64,000 nt of DNA from Pseudomonadota bacterium. Lineage in GTDB: Bacteria; Pseudomonadota; Gammaproteobacteria; Burkholderiales; SG8-39. The translations under genes and the position numbers were made by a program. Under the pieces are notes generated by a model that saw only the letters and a list, made by a program, of their open reading frames with translations, made no database searches and was not told where the DNA came from. Where the stretch lies: assembly GCA_947455195.1 (NCBI GenBank), contig CANGMI010000008.1, forward strand, positions 248,001 through 312,000, in the 5' to 3' direction. Below are positions 9,023 to 17,620 of this stretch, piece after piece; the first letter of the stretch is position 1; each line of letters starts with the position of its first letter.

Positions 9023-10009
9023 ATGAAGGCACACGCCATCGTATTCGACGCGCCCCGAACACTCTCGGTGCAGACCCTGGAACTCAAGACCCGCGAACCC
9101 GGCGACGTCGAAGTCGAGGTGACCTCCAGCGGCATCAGCACGGGCACCGAGCGCCTGCTCTGGGATGGCACGATGCCGCCGTTCCCGGGACTGGGCTACC
9201 CGCTGGTACCAGGATACGAAACCGTAGGGCGTATTACCCGGATACCCGACGAGGTTCCCGCCGATGCGCAGGCGCGCGAGGCGTTCGCCGCACGGCCCCT
9301 TGCCGTGGGTGACCCTGTCTTCATCCCGGGCTCGTACAGCTTCCAGGGCGTGCGCAACATCTTTGGCGGTGCTGGTTCGCGCCTGATCGTACCCCACGAC
9401 CGGGTCATTCGTGTCGCACCCGATCTGGGGCCGCGCGCCGTACTGCTTGCGCTGGCCGCCACCTGCCATCACACGATATCGCTCGGTGGCCTGCGCGTAC
9501 CGATGGCACCGCCCGACCTGATCGTCGGTCACGGGGTGATGGGGCGATTGCTGGCACGCATCACACTCGCACTGGGATTCCCGGCGCCGATGGTGTGGGA
9601 AACCCAGGCCGCCCGTCGCGGCGGCGCCCGAGGTTACGCCGTGGTGCATCCTGACGATGACACCCGAAAGGACTACGAGGCCATCTACGACGTGAGCGGC
9701 GATTCGACGCTGCTCAACGGACTGATTGCACGCCTCGCCCCCGGTGGCGAGGTCGTACTGGCCGGCTTCTACAAACAGGACCTGAGCTTCGCCTTCGCGC
9801 CCGCCTTCATGCGAGAGGCCCGGATCAGGGTAGCCGCGCAATGGAAAAGGCACGACCTCGAGGCCGTGAGCGATATCGTGGCGAACGGGACACTGTCGCT
9901 CGACGAACTCATCACCCACACCCTGCCCGTCTCCCGGGCCGGCCAGGCCTACGAAACGGCGTTCGGCGATGCCCAGTGCCTCAAGATGATGATCGACTGG
10001 CAAGAATGA
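9023..10009 (+). CDS. bchC: Bacteriochlorophyllide a dehydrogenase BchC
   Basis: BchC oxidises the C3 1-hydroxyethyl group to acetyl late in bacteriochlorophyll a synthesis. The 328 residues match the family along their length as I remember it: SGISTGTE near the start, then MPPFPG-GYPLVPGYE, LLALAAT, LIVGHGVMGRLLA (NAD-binding region near 170-184), VWET-AARR, YD-SGD, LAGFY and CLKMMIDW at the end. It belongs to the zinc-less branch of the alcohol-dehydrogenase superfamily. AGGAG lies 12 bases before the ATG. Normally bchC sits with bchXYZ in the photosynthesis cluster; here only a small membrane protein follows, so its isolation is odd. Confidence 0.9.
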   Translation: MKAHAIVFDAPRTLSVQTLELKTREPGDVEVEVTSSGISTGTERLLWDGTMPPFPGLGYPLVPGYETVGRITRIPDEVPADAQAREAFAARPLAVGDPVFIPGSYSFQGVRNIFGGAGSRLIVPHDRVIRVAPDLGPRAVLLALAATCHHTISLGGLRVPMAPPDLIVGHGVMGRLLARITLALGFPAPMVWETQAARRGGARGYAVVHPDDDTRKDYEAIYDVSGDSTLLNGLIARLAPGGEVVLAGFYKQDLSFAFAPAFMREARIRVAAQWKRHDLEAVSDIVANGTLSLDELITHTLPVSRAGQAYETAFGDAQCLKMMIDWQE

Positions 10010-10320
10010 GCGGTCTCGCGTTGCCAGGCTGGACGCTCGATCTCATCATCGGGCTCACCTTCCTCGAATTCGTCATTCTGGGCCTGTATCGCACGCGGTC
10101 CTCCCGCGGCACGCCCAGCGCATGGGTCGATCTGGCCCTGCACCTGGGGCCCGGCACCCTCCTGATGCTGGCACTGCGGCTCACCGCCCCACAGACGCTG
10201 TCAGCACCCGTGATGGCCTGCCTCGCAGCCGCCGGTCTTGTGCACACCATCGAAATGGTCCGATGTCATCCATCGGCGAACGCAAGCCCCGGGCGGGGTC
10301 GCACACGAACCCGCGCATGA
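10006..10320 (+). CDS. Small membrane protein translationally coupled to bchC
   Basis: A 104-residue protein starting inside the bchC stop (ATGA overlap at 10006-10009), so its translation is probably coupled to BchC. It has three likely transmembrane segments (about 8-25, 40-58 and 63-82) and a basic Gly/Arg-rich tail. I recognise no family. The tight coupling suggests a role near bacteriochlorophyll synthesis or the membrane, but this is only contextual. Confidence 0.65.
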   Translation: MSGLALPGWTLDLIIGLTFLEFVILGLYRTRSSRGTPSAWVDLALHLGPGTLLMLALRLTAPQTLSAPVMACLAAAGLVHTIEMVRCHPSANASPGRGRTRTRA

Positions 10321-10431
10321 TGCACATCCACAGGCGCGGATGGTTGAACATCGATACACCACGCCTTTGCCTTATCATGCGGGGCGCTTTCGGGGCGCTC
10401 GATTACACCTTTTGCCATACCAGAGAGCGCG

Positions 10432-11184
10432 ATGAGTCTGCAGACCTACCCTTACGAATCGCACGGCCGAGTACATTCCTTCAGCTACCGGGGCGACTCG
10501 GTGGGTGACAACGGGGTCATCGATCAGGTTCTTCGCAATCGAGACTACGACCTGACTCGATGGGCACAGGGTGCACGACTGCTGGAGCATCACCGACGCA
10601 ACAGCCCGGCGCACCCGTCACTCATCGTCGATGCGGGCGCCAATATCGGTGCAGCCAGCGTGTATTTCCAGAGCGAGTTCGACAACATCTTCGTGTTCGC
10701 CATCGAGCCCGACGAGGCGAACTGGGCGCTCTGTGAGCTCAACACACGCCCTTTCGACAATCAACTCAACTTCCACGGCGCCGTTGCTGCGAGCGATGGC
10801 GTGGTGCGACTGATCGACCCCGACATGGGCGACTGGGGGTTTCGCACCGACGCCGCACCCGCCCTGCCCGACAGCACCCCATCGACCCTGGTGCCCAGCA
10901 TATCGCCCCGATCGATCCTGACTCACCCAGCCACAGCAGGGACGATGCCGCTCATCTTCAAGGTGGACATCGAAGGGGGCGAAGCCGACCTCTTCTCAGG
11001 TGATACCGGATGGATGAACGAGTTCGCACTCATCATCATCGAACTGCATGATTACCTGATGCCCTTCAGCCGCTCGTCACGCTCCTTTCAGCGGGCACTG
11101 GGCCAGCATGAGTTCGACTTCGTCCATCGCGGGGAGAACTTCTTTCTCTTCAACCGCAACGTGCTCGATGTACCGGCGGCCTGA
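10432..11184 (+). CDS. FkbM family SAM-dependent methyltransferase
   Basis: A 250-residue FkbM-type methyltransferase. The SAM-binding motif I is IVDAGANIGAAS (about 63-74), followed by the acidic end of strand 2 in 'FAIEPDE'. The FkbM-typical 'FKVDIEGGEADLF' lies near 180 and 'IIIELHDYL' near 205. Members O-methylate sugars or small molecules. It sits between the bchC pair and a convergent gene for a very large repeat protein, with no glycosyltransferase next to it. Substrate unknown. ATG at 10432 is preceded by AGAGAG. Confidence 0.88.
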   Translation: MSLQTYPYESHGRVHSFSYRGDSVGDNGVIDQVLRNRDYDLTRWAQGARLLEHHRRNSPAHPSLIVDAGANIGAASVYFQSEFDNIFVFAIEPDEANWALCELNTRPFDNQLNFHGAVAASDGVVRLIDPDMGDWGFRTDAAPALPDSTPSTLVPSISPRSILTHPATAGTMPLIFKVDIEGGEADLFSGDTGWMNEFALIIIELHDYLMPFSRSSRSFQRALGQHEFDFVHRGENFFLFNRNVLDVPAA

Positions 11185-11232
11185 CCCAGGAAGCAGCGCA
11201 GACGACCCGACCATCGAACCCGTTGAAGACCA

Positions 11233-14200
11233 TCACGTTGCGTTGAGATTGAACCCGGGTGTCTGACCATCGTCAGTCACGACCTTCATCAGGGTGTCGA
11301 CATCGTCGCGCAGTTCGCTGCGCGGCAGGGTGATCGCCGCGCCGCTGGCGTAATCGGTCTCCTCGACGATACCCAGTTTTCCTGCCGCGTTGGCGGCCAC
11401 GAGGTCGTGGAAGCGGGTACTGAGATTCGCGCTGGTATCGGCGACGTTGAGGGTCTGCACATGGACATCGCTGGTTGCTGCAGCCACGCCATCGGCTGCA
11501 ATTCCCCCTGCCAGTGCGCCGCTCGCATCACCGATGACCAACCGGTAGTCACCCTGGATCTTCCCGATCGCATCGACATCGTTCGCATACTGGTCACCCG
11601 TGATCGTGATCGCGGTGCCAACATCAGACTGGACGATCCGATCGATCTTGGCCTGATTGGCCTGCAGGTCATCCAGGCTCGTCGCGAGGTTCGCGCCGGT
11701 ATCGCCCACGCTTGCGGAGGCGATCTGGGCATCCTGCAGAAGGCCTGCGACATCGGCTGCGGCCACATCGGTCACGTTGAAACTCGCGTTCGGCAAGAGC
11801 GCCCGCAGTGCCGTTACACCCGCATCGCCGTACTGCGCGGCAGTCATGGCAATCGGATCACCGTCGGTTTGAGTGACTGACTGCAACCCCGCGGTCCCCG
11901 CGACCGCGCTACTGGCCAGCGGCCCAAGGCCATTCAGATTGGCGGCCAGGTTCTGTGCCGTATCGCTCACGGTAAAAGTGACCACGTTGGCATCTGCACC
12001 CACGGCGACGGCGGTCGCTGCCGACACATCGCTCACATCAGCCAGCCAGGTGCCGCCGTTCAGCTTGGCCAGCGCACTGCCATCGGTGGAATACTGCGTT
12101 CCGGTAAGCGTCAGATGCGCGTCAGGATCGCTGGACGTGATGTTGAGGAGCTTGTCGCCAGGCATCGCCGCGAGCGTGTCGAGAGCGGCATTGATGTTGG
12201 CCGTCGTATCGGCAACCGAGATGTGTGCAACATGGGCGTCAGTGTTGATGTCCTTGCTCGCGTCGATCGCGTCGCTGACGCTCACCCCACCCACCGAAAG
12301 ACTGTACTTGTCGTTGGACGGATCGGCCATGAGACCGAGCGCCGCCGAATTGTTGGCGTACTGACCCGCACTGAGAGACAGGAGCGTCGAGGTCTGGTCG
12401 TTGAGGCTGATGGCCGTGAGCTTGCCGCCGTTGGCAGCAAGGCCATTGAGTGCTGTGAGGTTGGCCATTACGGCCGAGGCCGAATCCTGCACAGTAATGG
12501 CCTGAACATGCGTGTTGCCGCTCACGAGCGAAGCGGCAACGCCCGCGGCAGCATTCCTGACAGAAAGTCCGTAGGGGTTTCCACTGGCGGTCGTGACCTT
12601 GGCCAGTGTGGCGGCCTGGGCCGCCAGCGAGGAGGCATCGACCTCGAGCACCGAGGCGTCGGCCTGCTGGATGCCACTGATCTTCGACAGGCCGATGCTG
12701 CCGTAGGTGCCTGCCCCCAGAGCGGTGCTGATGTTGGCGCCTGAATCACCGATGGTCACCGAAGCAACATGACTGTTGCTCGCCACGAGGCTCGCTGCCT
12801 GCGACGTCGAGAGATTGCTGACCGCCAGCGTGTAATTGCCCTGGATCTTGCCCAGCACCCCAGACGACGCACCCAGATCGCCGTAGTCAATGGCGATCGC
12901 CGAGGGCGTACCCGTCTGCGTGACGCTGTTGAGGTCCTGCCCGAGACCGACAAGATCCTGGAGATGAGCCTCGATATTGGCACTGCTGTCGGACACGGAC
13001 ACGAGGTTCACGCCAGCGCCGGCAGCAATGTTCGCCGCATCCGCCGCCAGCACGCCGCTCACGGCCACACCGGGCGTCGTCGCCTGACCGGTCGGCGTCG
13101 TGAACTTCGAGAGTACACCGCCAGCAGCAGCGCCCGTCGCATACTGAGCCGCGCTCAGTGCCACGTTGCGCGCAGGATCACTCAGGCTGATTCCGCGCAG
13201 GCCTGCACCGATCGCAGAGAGGTCGTCGAAGTAGCGAGCCACGTTGGCGGCCGAGTCGGTCACGCTGACGCTGTGCACGGACGCTGACGCGTTGGTCGCA
13301 ATACCTTTGGCCATCGAAGCAGCAACGCCCGTCACGTCGATGGTCAGGGAATCCACCTTCGCCAGGGTGGTGGTCGACTGCGTGTACTGAGCAGCAGTCA
13401 GCGAGATGGCACTACCCACCGTGGTATTGGTGATGGAAACCAGAGAAGTCTTCAATCCAACCAGGTCGGCGAGACGGCTCTGGATATCCGCACTGCTTCC
13501 CGCGAGGTCGATGCGAGTCACTTTCGCATTGGAGAGGGCACCCAGGCTCGTGGCAGCATGGCCCACGGTGTCAGTGACCGTGATGCCCTGAACGTGGCTG
13601 TTCCTCAACAGTGCGGCCACACCGCCTGCCGACGCACCCGTGACCTGCAACCGGTAGCCCCCACCGATCTTGGCCAGCGTGGACGCGTCGGCCGCGTAGC
13701 TCGTGGCGCTGATGCTCAGAGTACTGCCAAGGTCGGACACCTGCACGGCATTCAGTCTGCTGCCCAGTTGCTGCAGGTTGTCCAGACTGGAGGCGATATT
13801 GGCAGCCGTGTCACTCGCCGTCGCGGAGATGACCTTCGAATTCGCACCCAGCGCGACTCGATTGCCCCACAGGTTGGCCGCCGTGTCACGCACTGTGAGA
13901 GACGTCACATTGGCGTCGCCCGCCACTGTAACGGCGTCTGCAGCCGCCACATCACTCACCGAAATCGTGGAGCCACCCACCAGTTTCGTCAGCGTTGTGC
14001 CTGTGTTGGCCTGATAGTCGGCATAGCTCAGTCGGATGGCTGCCGGATCCGAAGCCTGGACAGTTGCCAGCTTGCCAGCGGCAATCGCGGTGATATCGGA
14101 AAAGCGGGTGCTGATGTTGGCGCTCGTATCCTTGACGGCGACTGAAGCGACCGCGGCGTTGGACGCCAGCGTTCGTGCCGCTGCCGCTGTCGCATTGGTC

Positions 14201-14742
14201 AAGGCAAAGGCCTTCTGTCCGCTGAACGCATTGACAAGGCTCGGGTGGCTGGCATAGTCACTCGCGGTCATGGTCATTGCAGAGCGTGTGCCCACCTGAT
14301 CGATGCTTCCCAGACGGGCGGCGTTGCGCAGCAGCGTCGACATGTTGTTGCTCAGGTTGGACGACGTGTCGCTGACATTGATGGTGGCAACCCGCTTGTT
14401 CGACGCGATGCCGGCAACCGCATCAGCCGATACACCGGTCACGTTCAGGCTGTAGGTGCCGGAGATGCTGTTGATGACGCTGCCACCCCGACTGTACTGA
14501 CCTGCTGTGAGCGTGATGGGCGCACTCCCGCTGGTGAGCGCGATCGACTTGACCTGTGACCCCAGACGCGTCAGGGCATCGAAGCTCGCACTGATGTTCG
14601 CGGCACTATCGCTGATGCGGTAGTTGCCGCCCGCGGGCGAATTGCTCGCAGCAGCAAGTGCAGCAGCAACACTCACGCCCTGTGGCTGGCTCATGGCCTG
14701 TACAGACCGATGAACTCCGGAGACTGCAACGCTGAGCGACAT
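11233..14742 (-). CDS. Giant repetitive protein, about 13 degenerate repeats of 80-105 residues
   Basis: A 1169-residue protein from the ATG at 14742 (GGGGGA just upstream). After a short N-terminal region with no signal peptide, nearly the whole chain is a tandem repeat. Each unit opens with an xVxDTxANI-like strand, continues with a Leu-rich DxLxxL segment, an LTxxQY motif, a LxKIxGxYxL strand and an Ala-rich VxAxxAxxL segment, then VxxI leads into the next unit. Composition is rich in Ala, Ser, Thr, Asp and Val and lacks Cys. There are no RTX GGxGxD nonapeptides. This looks like a surface or secreted beta-rich adhesin-like protein, possibly exported by type I or another signal-less route. 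Family not identified. Confidence 0.8.
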   Translation of the reverse strand: MSLSVAVSGVHRSVQAMSQPQGVSVAAALAAASNSPAGGNYRISDSAANISASFDALTRLGSQVKSIALTSGSAPITLTAGQYSRGGSVINSISGTYSLNVTGVSADAVAGIASNKRVATINVSDTSSNLSNNMSTLLRNAARLGSIDQVGTRSAMTMTASDYASHPSLVNAFSGQKAFALTNATAAAARTLASNAAVASVAVKDTSANISTRFSDITAIAAGKLATVQASDPAAIRLSYADYQANTGTTLTKLVGGSTISVSDVAAADAVTVAGDANVTSLTVRDTAANLWGNRVALGANSKVISATASDTAANIASSLDNLQQLGSRLNAVQVSDLGSTLSISATSYAADASTLAKIGGGYRLQVTGASAGGVAALLRNSHVQGITVTDTVGHAATSLGALSNAKVTRIDLAGSSADIQSRLADLVGLKTSLVSITNTTVGSAISLTAAQYTQSTTTLAKVDSLTIDVTGVAASMAKGIATNASASVHSVSVTDSAANVARYFDDLSAIGAGLRGISLSDPARNVALSAAQYATGAAAGGVLSKFTTPTGQATTPGVAVSGVLAADAANIAAGAGVNLVSVSDSSANIEAHLQDLVGLGQDLNSVTQTGTPSAIAIDYGDLGASSGVLGKIQGNYTLAVSNLSTSQAASLVASNSHVASVTIGDSGANISTALGAGTYGSIGLSKISGIQQADASVLEVDASSLAAQAATLAKVTTASGNPYGLSVRNAAAGVAASLVSGNTHVQAITVQDSASAVMANLTALNGLAANGGKLTAISLNDQTSTLLSLSAGQYANNSAALGLMADPSNDKYSLSVGGVSVSDAIDASKDINTDAHVAHISVADTTANINAALDTLAAMPGDKLLNITSSDPDAHLTLTGTQYSTDGSALAKLNGGTWLADVSDVSAATAVAVGADANVVTFTVSDTAQNLAANLNGLGPLASSAVAGTAGLQSVTQTDGDPIAMTAAQYGDAGVTALRALLPNASFNVTDVAAADVAGLLQDAQIASASVGDTGANLATSLDDLQANQAKIDRIVQSDVGTAITITGDQYANDVDAIGKIQGDYRLVIGDASGALAGGIAADGVAAATSDVHVQTLNVADTSANLSTRFHDLVAANAAGKLGIVEETDYASGAAITLPRSELRDDVDTLMKVVTDDGQTPGFNLNAT
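11240..14625 (-). repeat. Protein-level tandem repeat array inside the giant protein
   Basis: I count about 13 units by their opening (V/I)xVxD(T/S)xxN(I/L) strand. Units average about 90 codons, and the last is cut short. One unit around 13800-13900 appears to be a shortened copy next to a full one. DNA-level identity between units is low, so this is an old, diverged array rather than a recent expansion. Confidence 0.8.
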
Positions 14743-14764
14743 AAAATCCCCCGAATGCACCACG

Positions 14765-14785
14765 TGTCCTGACTGGATCAGGACA
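14765..14785. promoter_or_regulatory. Inverted repeat upstream of the giant repeat protein
   Basis: An 8-bp-arm inverted repeat (TGTCCTGA, 5-base spacer, TCAGGACA) sits 23-43 bases upstream of the giant protein's start codon, overlapping the likely promoter or leader. It could be an operator or an RNA hairpin. CACGTG at 14761-14766 abuts it. No regulator is assigned. Confidence 0.45.
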
Positions 14786-15036
14786 GGTTCCGCAGTGAGG
14801 CCACCAAGGCCAAGGTGAGAGCCAGCCACCCGACGCCGTCGGGCACCTTCGATCACTGCTCAAGGGAAGTCGACGGTTCGGCGCCGAACTTTAGGGGTGC
14901 GGCGAAAGAGCGGCAACCGGGGCCGCGCCATGTCCCATCGCGGTATCGTGCATCCGGCGTTCCTTGTGAATGGGCAAGGTGCCCTGCGCAGGCTTTCGCA
15001 AGATGGCGCCATCACGGACTGACCGCACGGCAACAA

Positions 15037-15345
15037 CTATCGGAGTCGTTCGGCGATCAGGGTAGAAAGGAGCCTTGTACCTTCCCCCAACGGGCGCAGG
15101 TGATCGTGGTCACCGAAGTACTCGTCGAGAAAGCGTGCATCGCCGTAGCAATTCAGCACCTCGACGTCATGGCCGAGCTTGAAGTCGCGCAGGATTTCAA
15201 ACAGATTGGCAAACAGCAGGGGTACATCACCACCGCTCGCGCGAACGCGAAGCGATCCGATGCATTGCGACAACGCCCCCGATCGGGCGAGCATCCGGCA
15301 TGCAGCCGCCCGGCGGATGGTGGCAAAGGTCCAGCGGGCAATCAA
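15037..15345 (-). pseudogene. Truncated second copy of the neighbouring SGNH-like protein (C-terminal part only)
   Basis: An open frame of 102 codons with only a TTG start and no clear ribosome site. Its last 60 residues resemble the end of the 277-residue protein just upstream: a 'DVEVLN' strand matches 'DVQLIN', and FGDHDHLRPLGEGTRLL matches FSDSNHLDVRTEGPRLL, including the Asp-x-x-His of an SGNH block V. The N-terminal half with the catalytic Ser block is missing. It looks like the remnant of a tandem duplication, though a short functional protein cannot be excluded. Confidence 0.55.
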
Positions 15346-15424
15346 TGAAGTCTTGTTTCGGCAGCCTGCGATGTGGCGTGATCGATCGAACGGGCTTCGC
15401 CGCCCGGACGAACGCCACCGTACG

Positions 15425-16258
15425 CTATGACGCCACCGCCTGCCGAATGCGCGATGTCAGCAACCGCGGCCCCTCGGTTCGCACATCCAGATGATTGGAA
15501 TCGGAGAAGTGCACATCCTCGAACTCTCCACTGTCGAATGCATTGATGAGCTGCACGTCACAACCGTGCGGATCCCTGAAGAGAAGCGCCGACAAGTGCC
15601 GCACGATGCGCCTTGCTTCGGGCCCGACGGCACGTACGTAGTCCGACCGAGCCGGTGACACCACGAGGACCACTCGGTGCTTTCGCTGACGCGCAAGGAG
15701 CAACAGGCGCATCAGGTAGAGGTGTCCCTCCTCGCGACGACTGAAGTCCACATGGACCCGCGCCTGATCGGCGACCGACTCGGTTGTCGGCATCCGTGGC
15801 GTGCAGTCATCGGGCAGAAAGCCGCTGAATCCAGGCCGTTCAACCTCGAGCGCATTCAATCGGCCCCGGATCTGTGCCGAGAGCTGCCTCACCTCATCGT
15901 CCGGATACTCGAGGCCAAGATCGAAGATCTCGTTGATCGCCGGGCAGATGTGTTTCTCGCCTGGAACACGTTCCATGATGTTGGACGCGGAAAAGACCGA
16001 GTAGAAGATCACGACGTTCTGCAGCGCAGCACACGTCGATGCAATCTTCTCGTAGAGAAGGCAACTGTGCTTCAGGTCCTGCGATCGACAAGCCAGGTTG
16101 AACGAGTCGGGACAATGCCGCGGATCGAATCCGCAATCAGCGTGCGAGGAACCGAGGACGAGCGTGCGGACAGTGGCTCTCTGCCGGTTCAGCATCGTGC
16201 GCTTGGCCGCGAGCAGGACAATCCAATCGCGGAGCAAGGGCGTCACAGGCATGACCAT
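15425..16258 (-). CDS. SGNH-hydrolase-like protein
   Basis: A 277-residue protein; I start at ATG 16258 (a second ATG at 16252) because longer frames run into the tRNA-Ser gene. It begins with a hydrophobic Leu/Ile-rich stretch, then 'VLGSSHADCGFDP', which looks like SGNH block I with Ser in GSSH. Near the C-terminus 'FSDSNHLDVRTEG' gives the Asp-x-x-His of block V. Related proteins act on carbohydrate O-acyl groups or are secreted-polysaccharide partners. A C-terminal remnant of a second copy lies just downstream. Substrate unknown. Confidence 0.65.
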   Translation of the reverse strand: MVMPVTPLLRDWIVLLAAKRTMLNRQRATVRTLVLGSSHADCGFDPRHCPDSFNLACRSQDLKHSCLLYEKIASTCAALQNVVIFYSVFSASNIMERVPGEKHICPAINEIFDLGLEYPDDEVRQLSAQIRGRLNALEVERPGFSGFLPDDCTPRMPTTESVADQARVHVDFSRREEGHLYLMRLLLLARQRKHRVVLVVSPARSDYVRAVGPEARRIVRHLSALLFRDPHGCDVQLINAFDSGEFEDVHFSDSNHLDVRTEGPRLLTSRIRQAVAS

Positions 16259-16305
16259 GGAAGCATCTGGCACTTGCGGTACCCGGTCTACCGCCGGTGG
16301 TCTGG

Positions 16306-16395
16306 CGGAGAGTGAGGGATTCGAACCCTCGATGCAGCTTTTGACCGCATACTCCCTTAGCAGGGGAGCGCCTTCGACCACTCGGCCAACTCTCC
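16306..16395 (-). tRNA. tRNA-Ser (anticodon GCU)
   Basis: The reverse strand folds as a class II tRNA: acceptor GGAGAGT / ACTCTCC with G discriminator, a long variable arm, GGTTCGAATCC T-arm, and anticodon loop CTGCTAA giving GCU. CCA is encoded just outside at 16305-16303. It reads serine AGC/AGU codons. Confidence 0.95.
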
Positions 16396-16544
16396 GGACC
16401 GCGCGAAGGATACCGGGTTTGCTCACCCTGGGCAATGAGGATCTGCACCCCGCCTGTGCCTTGCGTGCGATCATTGATGCGCATCACCGGGCGCGGCCGC
16501 ACCGCTGGCGGATCGGCACGACATGAAAGGCGAATGGAGAGGAC

Positions 16545-17525
16545 ATGAAAACGACGACGGCACTCGCTTCGCTGGGTATCGTGCTGGGCGCGAGCCTGGC
16601 GATGGGCGGCATCACGATCGCGCAAGCGCAGCCCACCTACCCTGCCAAGGCCATCCGTCTCATCGTGCCTTTCCCACCCGGTGGCGCGACCGATGTGGTC
16701 GCCCGGATCGTCGCAGCCAGCATCAGCGACCGCATGGGTCAACCCATCATCATCGACAACCGGGTCGGCGCGGGCGGCGTCATCGGTACCGACGCTGCCG
16801 CCAAGGCTGCGCCCGATGGCTACACCCTGCTCGCCGTGTTCGACAACTTCACCACCAACCCGTTTCTGTTTCGTAATGTCGAATCCGACCCGGTTCGCGA
16901 CTTCACACCCATCGCGCAGCTGGTGCGCAGCTATCAGTTGCTGGTGGTCCCCCCCTCGCTCGGCGTGCGGCGACTGGAAGACTTCGTGACGCTCGCCAGG
17001 ACACGGGGCAGCGCGATCAATTTCGCGACTGCCGGCCCCGGGACATCGAGCCACCTCTCGATGGAGCTCCTCAAGGCGACGGCCGGCATCGAATCCACTG
17101 CCATCCACTTCAAGGGGGGCAACCCGGCGACAACGGCACTGCTCGGTGGGCAGGTCGACGTGATGATGGTCACCACTGGCACAGGCATTCCGCATGTGCG
17201 CTCGGGCAAGCTCACCGCACTGGCGATCTCCTCGCCGACGCGAGGCGCACTGGCCGACTTGCCAACGATCGCACAGACCTATCCGGGATTCGAGACCCAG
17301 TCGTGGGCCGGCTTCGTCGCACCAGCGGGTCTGCCCTCCGAGATCGTCGTACGCCTGAATCGCGAGATCGTTGCAGCACTTGCGCTCGCAGAGGTCAGAC
17401 AGAAACTGGAAGCGCAGGGCTACGAGCCTGTGGGGGGCACACCAGAGGCCCTGGGCGACCTGGTGCGCGCGGAATCAGCACGCTGGGGCAAACTGATTCG
17501 CGAGCGCCGCATCACCACCGAGTGA
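16545..17525 (+). CDS. Tripartite tricarboxylate transporter substrate-binding protein (Bug/TctC family)
   Basis: Second Bug receptor in the window, 326 residues. It has a signal peptide (about 1-28, ending AQAQ), PFPPGGATD near 45, 'DNRVGAG', 'APDGYTLL', and the C-terminal 'RAESARWGKLIRE' helix typical of the family. Upstream AGAGGAC precedes the ATG. It stands alone between tRNA-Ser and a convergent VOC gene, without TctA or TctB genes. Ligand unknown. It differs enough from the receptor at 742-1758 to suggest another ligand rather than a recent copy. Confidence 0.92.
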   Translation: MKTTTALASLGIVLGASLAMGGITIAQAQPTYPAKAIRLIVPFPPGGATDVVARIVAASISDRMGQPIIIDNRVGAGGVIGTDAAAKAAPDGYTLLAVFDNFTTNPFLFRNVESDPVRDFTPIAQLVRSYQLLVVPPSLGVRRLEDFVTLARTRGSAINFATAGPGTSSHLSMELLKATAGIESTAIHFKGGNPATTALLGGQVDVMMVTTGTGIPHVRSGKLTALAISSPTRGALADLPTIAQTYPGFETQSWAGFVAPAGLPSEIVVRLNREIVAALALAEVRQKLEAQGYEPVGGTPEALGDLVRAESARWGKLIRERRITTE

Positions 17526-17556
17526 TGCCCGGGGCGATCGGCTGATGCCCGCAGCG

Positions 17557-17620
17557 ACCATCAGACCATCAGACCATCAGACCATCAGACCATCAGACCA
17601 TCAGACCATCAGACCGTCTG
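17557..17620. repeat. 8-bp tandem repeat (ACCATCAG) at the 3' end of a VOC gene
   Basis: Seven perfect copies of ACCATCAG and one diverged copy (ACCGTCTG) lie between two convergent genes. The array reaches into the stop codon of the leftward VOC gene. Every copy gives TGA on the minus strand, and its length is not a multiple of three per unit, so slippage could change the end of the neighbouring protein. Confidence 0.9.

Noticed and set aside
11233-14742. RTX toxin
   Set aside because: No GGxGxD calcium nonapeptides and no adjacent type I secretion genes.
17557-17620. Possible CRISPR array
   Set aside because: The unit is only 8 bp with no spacers; it is a simple tandem repeat.
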